A stretch of DNA of 42,027 nt from Bacteroidales bacterium. Lineage in GTDB: Bacteria; Bacteroidota; Bacteroidia; Bacteroidales; UBA12077. Positions within the stretch are counted from its first letter, which is position 1. The number at the start of each line of letters is the position of its first letter. The stretch covers positions 1-42,027 of the forward strand of contig JAUWQL010000013.1 in assembly GCA_030611105.1 (NCBI GenBank), given 5' to 3'. Positions 1 to 7,538 of the stretch are shown here, in pieces. The position numbers and the translations under genes were made by a program. Under the pieces are notes generated by a model. That model was not told where the DNA came from and made no database searches. It saw only the letters and a list, made by a program, of their open reading frames with translations.

Positions 1-115
1 TAACTCTGGCATAATTTCTGTTTACTTTAATTTCTATTGCATTTACCGGGCACACCCTTACACATGAGTAACTTAAGTTACATTTATCTTTTAATATTTC
101 AACAATCGGTTTCAT
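1..115 (-). CDS. Ferredoxin-like N-terminus of a probable HydS-like protein (partial, runs off window)
   Basis: Only the first 38 codons are present. The ATG is at 115 and the frame is open to the window edge. The peptide begins MKPIVEILKDKCNLSYSCVRVCP, which resembles the first [4Fe-4S] motif of the hydrogenase-like sensor kinase at 4873 (RCRVCYTCVRECP). The second cysteine of the usual CxxCxxCxxxCP motif is a serine here (CNLSYSC), so the cluster may be altered or absent. The gene lies 38 bases downstream of the small [2Fe-2S] ferredoxin gene on the same strand, so the two are probably co-transcribed. It could be a second hydrogenase-like sensor or another ferredoxin-domain protein. The body of the gene is needed to decide. 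Confidence 0.6.
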   Translation of the reverse strand, partial: MKPIVEILKDKCNLSYSCVRVCPVNAIEIKVNRNYARV

Positions 116-153
116 AAAATCAAATTGTTTTCAAAAATTAAGAAAAGCCGGAT

Positions 154-399
154 TTAGTCTTTTCCAAAAAGGTTTTCCAATAAATAAATTACATTTTCAG
201 GAGAAATATTCTGGTATTCTTTTCCGTCTACTGTTATGATCGGTCCATTTTCACAGTTTTCATAGCAATGATTTCCATGGAAAAATACTTTGTCTTCCAG
301 TTGATGTGTTTTAATGTAATCTTTTATTAATTGAACCGATTGTTTGTTTCCCCTTGAAAAGCAAGAGCTACCCAGACATATAACTATTTCTTTTTTCAT
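154..399 (-). CDS. Small thioredoxin-like [2Fe-2S] ferredoxin
   Basis: This 81-residue protein has the four cysteines of the NuoE/HydC C-terminal fold: C8 and C13 (CLGSSC), then C45 and C49 (CYENC), followed by a GP turn (NGPIITVDG). The family carries one [2Fe-2S] cluster and shuttles electrons in the cytoplasm. It is a stand-alone version of the domain that is degenerate at the N-terminus of the neighbouring HydB. It is transcribed away from hydC and sits just upstream of the partial ferredoxin-like gene at the window edge, probably in one operon. A TACTTTTG motif at 411-418 (read on the minus strand) is a likely -7 promoter box. Confidence 0.85.
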   Translation of the reverse strand: MKKEIVICLGSSCFSRGNKQSVQLIKDYIKTHQLEDKVFFHGNHCYENCENGPIITVDGKEYQNISPENVIYLLENLFGKD

Positions 400-618
400 T
401 TATAAAAAATCAAAAGTAAAAACTTTCAGCTTTTAAATTGAATAATAAAGTTGTCTTTAAATTTATTGCAAGATAGATAATTTAATTGATTTTGCTGTAA
501 TCTTAGAATACATGTTGTACAATATATAAGCATTTTGGTAATGTTTATTCTTTACTCATTCAAATGCAACTGGTAGTTAATGAGTAAGTTACGTTGCGGG
601 TTCTGTGATTTACAATTA

Positions 619-636
619 GTGTTAATAAAATAACAA
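619..636. promoter_or_regulatory. Putative Rex operator 1 upstream of hydC
   Basis: GTGTTAATAAAATAACAA matches 12 of the 14 defined positions of the Rex operator known from clostridia and Thermotoga (TTGTTAA-N4-TTAACAA). It is a near-palindrome upstream of the -33 region. A rex gene lies in the same locus. Confidence 0.6.
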
Positions 637-653
637 TGTTTATTAAATAACAA
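636..653. promoter_or_regulatory. Putative Rex operator 2, overlapping the -33 region of the hydC promoter
   Basis: ATGTTTATTAAATAACAA matches 11 of 14 defined Rex operator positions. It follows the first site directly, 17 bases on, so the two read as a direct repeat of operators. Binding here would cover the -33 element of the hydC promoter, which fits repression at low NADH. Confidence 0.5.
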
Positions 654-670
654 CAATATTCGTATATTTG
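639..670 (+). promoter_or_regulatory. hydCBA promoter (Bacteroidota type)
   Basis: TATATTTG at 663-670 fits the -7 consensus TAnnTTTG exactly. Twenty bases upstream, TTTA at 639-642 is one base off the -33 TTTG. The hydC ATG at 707 lies about 36 bases downstream. Confidence 0.6.
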
Positions 671-706
671 TAAAGTATAGCATTTGTGAATTTAATATTT
701 TGGTTT

Positions 707-1168
707 ATGCCAGATTTAGATGAAATACTAGAGAAGTATCCATTTGTACAAAGAGATAATCTTATCCCTGTTTTACAGGATATACAAGATGAGTTTGGAT
801 ACTTATCGGAAGAGGCTATTGTAAAAGTAGGAAAATATCTTAACCTGCCTACAGTTAAAATATACGGTCTGGCTACATTTTATCATCATTTTCGATTTAT
901 TGCCAAAGGAAAATATCATATTAAAATATGTAATGGCACTTCTTGCCATGTTAATTCAAATATTTTAATAATTAATGAACTTGAAAAAAAACTGGGAATT
1001 AAAGATGAAGAGATAACGAAAGATGGCTTATTTAGTTTAGAGGAAACGACCTGTATGGCGGCATGTGGTGAGGGGCCTGTAATGGCTGTAAACGATAAGT
1101 ATTTTACTAATTTGACCATTGAAAAAGTTGCTGAAATTATTGATTCTTATAAAAGTATGGAAGAATAA
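707..1168 (+). CDS. hydC: [FeFe] hydrogenase gamma subunit, NuoE-like
   Basis: This is the thioredoxin-like [2Fe-2S] subunit of a trimeric NAD-linked [FeFe] hydrogenase. From the ATG at 707 it has 153 residues. A helical N-terminal domain of NuoE type (YPFVQRDNLIPVLQDIQDEFGYL) is followed by the cluster motifs CNGTSC (C75, C80) and CMAAC (C116, C120). The ORF track begins at a GTG at 686, but the added MNLIFWF lies outside the conserved family start, so I prefer the ATG. hydB follows after three bases. In the family this subunit carries electrons between the flavin/NAD site in HydB and the other iron-sulfur clusters. It is the first gene of the hydrogenase operon and lies behind putative Rex operators. 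Confidence 0.9.
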   Translation: MPDLDEILEKYPFVQRDNLIPVLQDIQDEFGYLSEEAIVKVGKYLNLPTVKIYGLATFYHHFRFIAKGKYHIKICNGTSCHVNSNILIINELEKKLGIKDEEITKDGLFSLEETTCMAACGEGPVMAVNDKYFTNLTIEKVAEIIDSYKSMEE

Positions 1169-1171
1169 AAT

Positions 1172-3121
1172 ATGTCTGAAAAGGTCAACTTTAAATATAA
1201 AGATTTCTTAATTGAGAATGTTCTAAAACTCAAATCTGATAAACCAGAAAAAGAAGTTGTTGCACAACTAAATTTAATACAACGCAAAACGATTGATAAA
1301 CCAGTAATAACTGTTAGTATAAATTCTTCTTCGATTATATCGGGGGTACAGAAACTAAAAACGGACATAGAAGAATATCTGGTTGACAGGAATATTGATG
1401 CTGAGATCATTCCTGTTGGGAGTTTGGGTTTAAGTTCTTTAGAACCTGTTATCTCGATTCAATTACCTGGGAAAACGCGTTTGTTTTATAAAAAAGTATT
1501 ACCCGAAAATGTAATTTCAATCCTTGATGGTTCTTTTAATAATTTTATTCAGGAAGAAAATATTCTGGGACAATTGAAAAATGATATACAAGATGCGTGG
1601 GAACAGGTACCTTTTTTAGACGAACTGGCTTATTTCCAAAATCAACAAAGATTAATTTTAAAAAACTGTGGATTTATCAATCCTGAATCAATAGAAGAAT
1701 ATATAGCTTCAGGCGGGTATAAGTCGTTTTATAAAGTAATTAGCAAAAATACCCCGGAAGAAGTTTGCGATATAATTGAAAAGAGTATGCTTCGTGGGCG
1801 TGGAGGCGAAGGTTACTTAACGGGGAAGAAATGGAAAATAGCTTATAAAACACCCAGTGATCAGAAATATTTAATCTGCAATGCAGGTGAAAGTGATCCG
1901 GGGGCATTTATGGAACGATTACTCATTGAAAGTGATCCACATAAAGTAGTTGAGGGAATTGCGATTTCGGCTTATGCAATTGGTGTGAAGAAAGCATATA
2001 TATATATTGAATCCGAATATGACCTTGCCATTGAGCGAGTGAAAAATGCAATAGCTCAAGCTAAGGAATTTGGATTGTTAGGACATGATATTTTAGAAAG
2101 TGGTTATAACTTAGAAATTATAATTAAAAAAGGAGCTGGTGCTTATGTTTGTGGTGAAGAAACGGCATTGATAAGTAGTCTGGAGGGGAAACGTGGTAAA
2201 CCACATTCAAAACCTCCGTATCCTGCTACAAAAGGATTATATAATCAACCTACAGTAGTTAATAATATTGAGACACTGGTTAATGTGCCGATAATTATTG
2301 AGAAAGGTATAGAATGGTATAAGTCAGTAGGAACAAAGGATAGTAAAGGAACGAAAGTTTTTTCCATTTCGGGGAAAGTAGAATACACTGGTTTAGTAGA
2401 GATTGAAATGGGAACAAAACTTCGTGATGTGATCTTTCGTGTAGCCGGAGGAATAAAAAACGGGAAAAGATTTAAAGCTGTTCATATTGGAGGGCCATCG
2501 GGTGGAAGCTTAACCGAAAAACATTTGGATACTTTGATTGATTATGAATCTATAATGTTAACAGGAGTGTCTCTTGGTTCTTCAGGAATGGTTGTACTTG
2601 ATGAGGATAATTGTATAATTGATATGGTTAAATATTTCATGAACTTTATGCAAAAGGAAAGTTGTGGAATTTGCATTCCTTGTCGTGAGGGAACCAGAAG
2701 AATGCATGAAATATTAGAGAATATTAGCAAAAGACCAAAAGATGAAAATGGTCATACAACCTTACAGCGCTTTAAAGGCGTAATGCAATTAGAAAGTTTG
2801 GCTGAAGTATTAAAAGATACTTCCATGTGTGGATTAGGAAAAAAAGCATCAAATCCGGTATTGAGTACTCTTAAATGGTTTAGAGATGAATACGAAGAAC
2901 ATATTTTTGAACGTAACTGTGAGGCTGGTGTTTGTCAGGAATTAAGAACTTTTGAAATTGATGTTGATGTTTGTAATGGTTGTACATTATGTGCAAAGAA
3001 ATGCCCGACAGGCGCTATATTCGGCACAGTCAAAAATGTTCATTTCATAGTTCAGGATAAATGTATTGGATGTGGAATATGTTTCGAAACGTGTAAGTTT
3101 TCGGCAATTATAAGTAAATAA
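1172..3121 (+). CDS. hydB: [FeFe] hydrogenase beta subunit, NuoF-like NAD(H)-binding flavoprotein
   Basis: This 649-residue subunit oxidises NADH or reduces NAD+ at an FMN site. The order is: a thioredoxin-like N-terminal domain (about 40-120); a NuoF core with the FMN loop RGRGGEGYLTGKKW (208-221) and the NAD/FMN loop GAGAYVCGEE (321-330); the N3-type [4Fe-4S] motif CGICIPC (C498, C501, C504, with C553); and a C-terminal two-cluster ferredoxin domain (C601-C611 and C631-C641). The N-terminal domain has lost its cluster ligands. Where the family has CxxxxC and CxxxC, this protein has serines at about 49, 54, 84 and 88 (SINSSS, GSLGLS). The rest of the cofactor machinery looks intact. The protein sits between hydC and hydA in one operon. 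Confidence 0.93.
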   Translation: MSEKVNFKYKDFLIENVLKLKSDKPEKEVVAQLNLIQRKTIDKPVITVSINSSSIISGVQKLKTDIEEYLVDRNIDAEIIPVGSLGLSSLEPVISIQLPGKTRLFYKKVLPENVISILDGSFNNFIQEENILGQLKNDIQDAWEQVPFLDELAYFQNQQRLILKNCGFINPESIEEYIASGGYKSFYKVISKNTPEEVCDIIEKSMLRGRGGEGYLTGKKWKIAYKTPSDQKYLICNAGESDPGAFMERLLIESDPHKVVEGIAISAYAIGVKKAYIYIESEYDLAIERVKNAIAQAKEFGLLGHDILESGYNLEIIIKKGAGAYVCGEETALISSLEGKRGKPHSKPPYPATKGLYNQPTVVNNIETLVNVPIIIEKGIEWYKSVGTKDSKGTKVFSISGKVEYTGLVEIEMGTKLRDVIFRVAGGIKNGKRFKAVHIGGPSGGSLTEKHLDTLIDYESIMLTGVSLGSSGMVVLDEDNCIIDMVKYFMNFMQKESCGICIPCREGTRRMHEILENISKRPKDENGHTTLQRFKGVMQLESLAEVLKDTSMCGLGKKASNPVLSTLKWFRDEYEEHIFERNCEAGVCQELRTFEIDVDVCNGCTLCAKKCPTGAIFGTVKNVHFIVQDKCIGCGICFETCKFSAIISK

Positions 3122-3141
3122 GTATTTTATAAACTATCATC

Positions 3142-4866
3142 ATGCTTATTGATATAGAGGTTAATAATAAAAAGATACAGGCTAAAAAAGGAGAAACTAT
3201 TCTTGAAACTCTTAATAGGAATGGTATAAAAGTTCCTACTTTATGTCGAATGGATGGTTTTACACCAACCGGGGCATGTCGAATGTGCGTGGTTGAGGCT
3301 GAAGGTAAATCAGGATTAATTCCTTCTTGTTCGTACCAGATTGAAGAACCGATTAAAATAAGAACACATTCTCCAAGGGTAATTCAAGCCAGAAAAATGC
3401 TTGTTGAATTATTGCTTTCTAATCACCCTGATGATTGTTTATATTGTGCAAGTAACGGTAATTGTCAGTTACAGGATTTAGCTGTTGAACTGAATATAAG
3501 GGAAAGAAGAATATCAGGAGAAAAAACAAAAGCCAGTTTGGATCAATCAAGTCCCGGAATTGTTCGGGATCCGGCAAAGTGCATACTTTGTGGTCGTTGT
3601 GTAAGAGTTTGCGAAGAAGTTATGAATGTTTTTACTTTTGATTTTTATAAACGTGGCAACAAAACAGCAATTGCTACCAGCATGAACAAGGACCTTAATT
3701 TTTCAAATTGCATAAACTGTGGTCAATGCCTGTTGGTTTGCCCGACAGGAGCATTATACGAAAAAACAAATCTTGATATTGTTCAACAGATGTTGAATAA
3801 TACGGATGTAACTGTTATTGCTCAATATTCACCGAGCATTTCTGTTTCTATAGCTGATGAATTAGGATTACGTTCAGGAAAGGATATCAATGGCGTTTTA
3901 AATGCTGTTTTAAGAAGAATAGGGTTTAATAAAGTTTTTGATACATCGTTTGCAGCTGATGTAGCAATTTTTGAACAATCAGCAGAGCTCGCAGACAGAA
4001 TTAAAAATGATGAAAATTTACCTATGATGAGCAGTTGTTGTCCGGGATGGATTAAGTATATGGAACAGTCTCATCCGGATATGATTGATCATATTTCGAC
4101 AACCAAATCGCCACAACAAATATTGGGAACTTTAATAAAAAGTTATTTTGCACAAAGAGAAGATATATCACCGGAAAAAATATTTTCAATTTCTATAATG
4201 CCTTGTACTGCTAAAAAATTTGAGGCTCAACGTGAAGAAATGACACACAAAGGTATTTCAGATATTGATGTGGTATTAACAACACGTGAATTACTTAAAC
4301 TTATTAAACTTTATGGTGTCGATGCACAGTCATTAGATGAAGAAATGCCTGATATTCCTTTTAATACCCGAAGTTCAGCAGGGAAAATGGTTTCGGTTAC
4401 GGGTGGAGTTGCTGAAGGTGTAGCACGAACTTTAAACTATCATCTTACCGGAAAAGAATTACCAAATATAAAAATCACTAAATTAAGAGGATTTAAAGAT
4501 AGAAAAGAAGTATCTGTAAAAATTGGAAAACAGGAAATAGGAATTGCGGTCGTAAGCGGACTAAAATCAGCTAATAAGCTTATAGCCGAAATAAGGGAAG
4601 GTAAAAGTGATATTCATTTTATTGAAATAATGGCTTGCCCTGGAGGGTGTATTAACGGAGGAGGACAAGCTTTTAATAATGATGAGAAAACATTAAAGGC
4701 CAGATCAAAAACCATTTATGATTTAGATGATAAAGAAGCGATTAATGTTGCACACAAGAACTCAAATCTCATTAGTTTATATAATGAATTTCTGGGTGAA
4801 CAATTAAGTGAGAAGTGCATTAAGTTGCTTCATACCAAATATAGTAAGCGTGATGTATTACTTTAA
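3142..4866 (+). CDS. hydA: [FeFe] hydrogenase catalytic subunit
   Basis: This is the H2-evolving or H2-oxidising subunit, 574 residues long. A plant-type [2Fe-2S] domain has C35, C46, C49 and C63. A His-Cys3 [4Fe-4S] site has H95, C99, C102 and C108. Two ferredoxin clusters follow (C147-C157 and C190-C200). The H-cluster domain has all signature loops: SSCCPGW (proton-transfer C299 and ligand C300), MPCTAKKFE (C355) and MACPGGCINGGG (C499, C503). Numbering and length match the well-studied Clostridium pasteurianum enzyme. With HydB and HydC alongside, this is a group A3-like, NAD-linked and probably electron-bifurcating hydrogenase; bifurcation is inferred from gene context. The enzyme needs HydE, HydF and HydG, and only hydG is in the window. 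Confidence 0.96.
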   Translation: MLIDIEVNNKKIQAKKGETILETLNRNGIKVPTLCRMDGFTPTGACRMCVVEAEGKSGLIPSCSYQIEEPIKIRTHSPRVIQARKMLVELLLSNHPDDCLYCASNGNCQLQDLAVELNIRERRISGEKTKASLDQSSPGIVRDPAKCILCGRCVRVCEEVMNVFTFDFYKRGNKTAIATSMNKDLNFSNCINCGQCLLVCPTGALYEKTNLDIVQQMLNNTDVTVIAQYSPSISVSIADELGLRSGKDINGVLNAVLRRIGFNKVFDTSFAADVAIFEQSAELADRIKNDENLPMMSSCCPGWIKYMEQSHPDMIDHISTTKSPQQILGTLIKSYFAQREDISPEKIFSISIMPCTAKKFEAQREEMTHKGISDIDVVLTTRELLKLIKLYGVDAQSLDEEMPDIPFNTRSSAGKMVSVTGGVAEGVARTLNYHLTGKELPNIKITKLRGFKDRKEVSVKIGKQEIGIAVVSGLKSANKLIAEIREGKSDIHFIEIMACPGGCINGGGQAFNNDEKTLKARSKTIYDLDDKEAINVAHKNSNLISLYNEFLGEQLSEKCIKLLHTKYSKRDVLL

Positions 4867-4872
4867 TTTAAC

Positions 4873-6864
4873 ATGAACGGGGTGTCTAATAAAAACAGAG
4901 ATTTAGTTTATACACTAAAGAACAGATGCAGGGTATGTTATACCTGTGTTAGGGAATGCCCTGCCAAAGCCATTAAAATTATTAACGGGCAGGCCGAGGT
5001 ATTAAATGAGCGATGTATTGTTTGTGGGAACTGCACAAAGGTTTGCAGCCAGGGAGCTAAAGTATTTTTAAACACGGTCGATTATGTTTATAGCTTGCTA
5101 AAAAATGGCAATAAAAATATTGCTATTGTAGCACCAAGCTTTCCGGCCGAATTTACAGAAATATCAAATTATAAGATTTTTGTTTCAATGGTTCGGGCCA
5201 TTGGATTTGATATAGTTTCAGAAGTTGCATTTGGAGCAGATTTGGTGGCAAAAAAATATAGAGAATTAATAGATCAGAAAAATGATAAATGTTTTATCTC
5301 TTCTGATTGCCCTGCTGTTGTTTCATATATTGAACATTACCATCCGGCATTGGTAAAAGATTTAGCCCCTATTGCTTCTCCAATGGTTACAATGTCGCGG
5401 GTTATGAAATATATATATGGAGATGATATTAATGTGATTTTTATAGGCCCCTGTGTTGCAAAAAAATCGGAGACTGACGAAGTGGACGAAATGATAACTT
5501 TTACCGAGTTGCGTGATATTTTTGAACAAAAAGAAATTACCCAAAAAACAGTTCAACCTTCGGAGTTTGATCCTCCGTTAGGAGGTAAAGGTGCTATTTT
5601 CCCTGTGAGTCGTGGGCTTTTGCAAACTGCCGGAGTTACTGACGATGTTTTTGATGGAAATATTATTGTAGCCGAAGGTAGAAATAATTTTCAGGAAGCA
5701 ATTAAAGAATTTGAAGATGGATTATTACGCTCTCAACATCTGGAATTACTGAGTTGTGATGGATGTATTATGGGGCCTGGAATGTCGGGCAATGGAAAAC
5801 ATTATACACGCATGATACTTATAAATAATTATGTCCAGAAGAAGATTAATAGCTTAAAAGAAACTGAGTGGCAAAAATATATTGATGAATATATTGATAT
5901 TGATTTATCGGCTAAATTTGAAACTAAACGAAAAATCTTAAAATTCCCTGATTGGAATGAAATACAAAAAGTATTGGAATCCATGGGAAAGAAAGATACA
6001 AAAGACCATTTAAATTGCGGTGCTTGCGGATATGAATCGTGTGAGGAGCATGCTATTGCTATTGTTCAGGGATTAGCTGAAAATGAAATGTGTTTACCTT
6101 TTACAATAGAAAAATTACATAATTCGGTTAACGAGTTGGCTATTACTAACGATAAGTTAACTTCCATACAACAAGCACTTAAACAATCGGAAAAGATGGC
6201 TAGTATGGGACAGTTATCGGCAGGAATTGCTCATGAGTTAAATAATCCATTGGGTGTAGTAGTTATGTATGCCAATATTTTACTTGACGAATCAACTAAA
6301 GATTCTCAAGTATATAAAGACCTTAAATTGATTGTTGATCAAACAAACAGATGTAAGAAAATAGTTGGTGGTTTATTAAACTTTGCCAGAAAAAATCAGG
6401 TAAACTACAGTAAGATTAATATTATCAAATTGGCAGAGCAATGTACTGAGGCTGTTATCATTCCAAAAAATATTGATATTCACATTTATTCATCAGAGCT
6501 GAAAGATCCTTTTGCAATGCTTGATCATGAACAAATGACACAGGTTATTACAAATCTTATTAAAAATGCGATTGATGCAATGCCGAAGGGAGGCAAACTT
6601 GAAATCAAACTGGAAGAAAATAAAGAAAATGTAATTTTTAGTATAAAGGATTCCGGAATTGGAATTGAACCGGAAGCTCTTGATAAAATATTTGAACCTT
6701 TTTATACGACTAAAGGCATAGGAGCAGGGACAGGACTGGGGCTAGCTACAGCTTATGGAATAGTGAAAATGCATAAAGGAAAAATAACAGTGTATTCAAA
6801 TAACGATCCTGAGAAGGACCCGACAGGAACTGAATTTAAAATATCAATTCCAAGATTTGTGTAA
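4873..6864 (+). CDS. Hydrogenase-like sensor fused to histidine kinase (HydS-like, group C-type)
   Basis: This 663-residue cytoplasmic fusion probably senses H2 or redox state. Two [4Fe-4S] motifs (C19-C29, C48-C58) lead into a hydrogenase-like domain (about 80-320). A further [4Fe-4S] domain follows (C382, C385, C390, C407; NCGACGYESC). A short coil then leads to HisKA (H454 in GIAHELNNP) and a HATPase domain ending GTGLGLATAYGIV. The H-cluster cysteine ligands look conserved (C146, C194, C295, C298). However, the cysteine that relays protons in catalytic enzymes is Asp145 (SSDCP), the second loop is GPCVAKKSE rather than MPC, and the third is SCDGC. This suggests sensing rather than turnover. 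No PAS domain is apparent. It starts six bases after hydA and is followed by a response regulator, so it likely works as a hydrogenase-linked two-component system. Confidence 0.88.
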   Translation: MNGVSNKNRDLVYTLKNRCRVCYTCVRECPAKAIKIINGQAEVLNERCIVCGNCTKVCSQGAKVFLNTVDYVYSLLKNGNKNIAIVAPSFPAEFTEISNYKIFVSMVRAIGFDIVSEVAFGADLVAKKYRELIDQKNDKCFISSDCPAVVSYIEHYHPALVKDLAPIASPMVTMSRVMKYIYGDDINVIFIGPCVAKKSETDEVDEMITFTELRDIFEQKEITQKTVQPSEFDPPLGGKGAIFPVSRGLLQTAGVTDDVFDGNIIVAEGRNNFQEAIKEFEDGLLRSQHLELLSCDGCIMGPGMSGNGKHYTRMILINNYVQKKINSLKETEWQKYIDEYIDIDLSAKFETKRKILKFPDWNEIQKVLESMGKKDTKDHLNCGACGYESCEEHAIAIVQGLAENEMCLPFTIEKLHNSVNELAITNDKLTSIQQALKQSEKMASMGQLSAGIAHELNNPLGVVVMYANILLDESTKDSQVYKDLKLIVDQTNRCKKIVGGLLNFARKNQVNYSKINIIKLAEQCTEAVIIPKNIDIHIYSSELKDPFAMLDHEQMTQVITNLIKNAIDAMPKGGKLEIKLEENKENVIFSIKDSGIGIEPEALDKIFEPFYTTKGIGAGTGLGLATAYGIVKMHKGKITVYSNNDPEKDPTGTEFKISIPRFV

Positions 6865-6880
6865 TTTAAAATCATTAATT

Positions 6881-7276
6881 ATGACAGATAATAAAAAACT
6901 TATATTAATAGCAGATGACGATTTGGACTACTTGTTTCAGATGGAACTTTATGTAAAAAGCTTTGGTTTTGATGTCGTTAAGGCTGAAAGCCAAAAAGAA
7001 GCTGAAATATTAATTGAAAATACAAAACCTGATCTTGCAATATTCGATTTAATGATGGAAAAAGATGATAGTGGTTTTATTTTATGTTATAAGATGAAAA
7101 GAAAACATCCGGATGTTCCTATAATTTTAGCTACTGCAGTAGCATCAGAAACAGGAATTTCTTTTGGAGTTAATTCTGATTCAGATAAACAATGGATTAA
7201 GGCTGATTTATACCTGGAAAAAGGAATTAGAAAAGATCAATTACATAAGGAGATTAATAAATTGCTTAAAATATAG
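6881..7276 (+). CDS. Single-domain response regulator
   Basis: This is a receiver domain alone, of 131 residues. The acidic pocket is ADDDLDY, the phosphoacceptor is D56 (AIFDLMMEKDDSGF), and ILATA supplies the conserved threonine position. The usual KP pair is KG here (YLEKGIR). The ORF track starts at a TTG inside the end of the preceding gene. The ATG at 6881 gives the canonical start MTDNKKLILIADDD and a 16-base gap. Its place directly after the hydrogenase-like kinase makes it that kinase's likely phosphate acceptor. With no output domain, it may pass phosphate on or act by protein contact. Confidence 0.88.
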   Translation: MTDNKKLILIADDDLDYLFQMELYVKSFGFDVVKAESQKEAEILIENTKPDLAIFDLMMEKDDSGFILCYKMKRKHPDVPIILATAVASETGISFGVNSDSDKQWIKADLYLEKGIRKDQLHKEINKLLKI

Positions 7277-7406
7277 TGGCGGAAAAACCCTGTCTGCGAC
7301 AGGCAGGTTGACAGAGCCTGTGGGTTGACAGCGGGAAGGAAAGGCCTGTCAGAGTTTGAGTGAAGCGGCAGTTGGCAGTGGCAGGAACACAGATACAGTT
7401 TGCAGT
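7275..7406 (+). repeat. Dispersed repeat R1, copy 1 (long form)
   Basis: The segment starts AGTGGCGGAAAAACCC and recurs at 18099-18192. The first 42 bases differ at only two positions between copies, and the end (GTGAAGCGGCA ... CAGTTTGCAGT) is also shared. This copy carries about 38 extra internal bases. It is richer in GC than its surroundings and has no ORF. Confidence 0.75.
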
Positions 7407-7423
7407 CCCGAAAACTTTCGGGA
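7406..7423. repeat. 18-bp palindrome TCCCGAAA..TTTCGGGA, copy 1
   Basis: TCCCGAAAACTTTCGGGA is a perfect-arm palindrome that directly abuts repeat R1. Related copies lie at 10402, 11962 and 13570. There is no U-tract, so it is not a standard terminator. Confidence 0.7.
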
Positions 7424-7470
7424 GTAGTTTATTAACTTGTAAATTGGCAAAAACCTGAAACCTGAACCGA

Positions 7471-7486
7471 TCCGCCAGCTGGCGGA
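7471..7486. repeat. Perfect 16-bp palindrome TCCGCCAGCTGGCGGA
   Basis: This is a GC-rich perfect palindrome in an AT-rich spacer, 53 bases upstream of the receiver-kinase gene. It resembles REP-type or small mobile palindromes. An operator role is possible but not shown. Confidence 0.6.
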
Positions 7487-7538
7487 GAGCTCAACGAATG
7501 TAAGGAGTTAAATTTGAAACTAATTAAACAACTATTCG

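Larger units (their letters stand above)
400..685. other. Divergent intergenic control region of the ferredoxin and hyd operons
   Basis: This 286-base AT-rich spacer separates two divergent operons. On the minus strand, TACTTTTG at 411-418 fits the Bacteroidota -7 box for the ferredoxin gene. On the plus strand, TATATTTG at 663-670 fits the same box for hydC, and two Rex-like palindromes lie immediately upstream of it. No ORF or RNA gene is apparent in the rest of the spacer. Confidence 0.6.

Noticed and set aside
6857-6880. TTG start for the response regulator
   Set aside because: It lies inside the preceding gene. ATG at 6881 gives the canonical receiver N-terminus.
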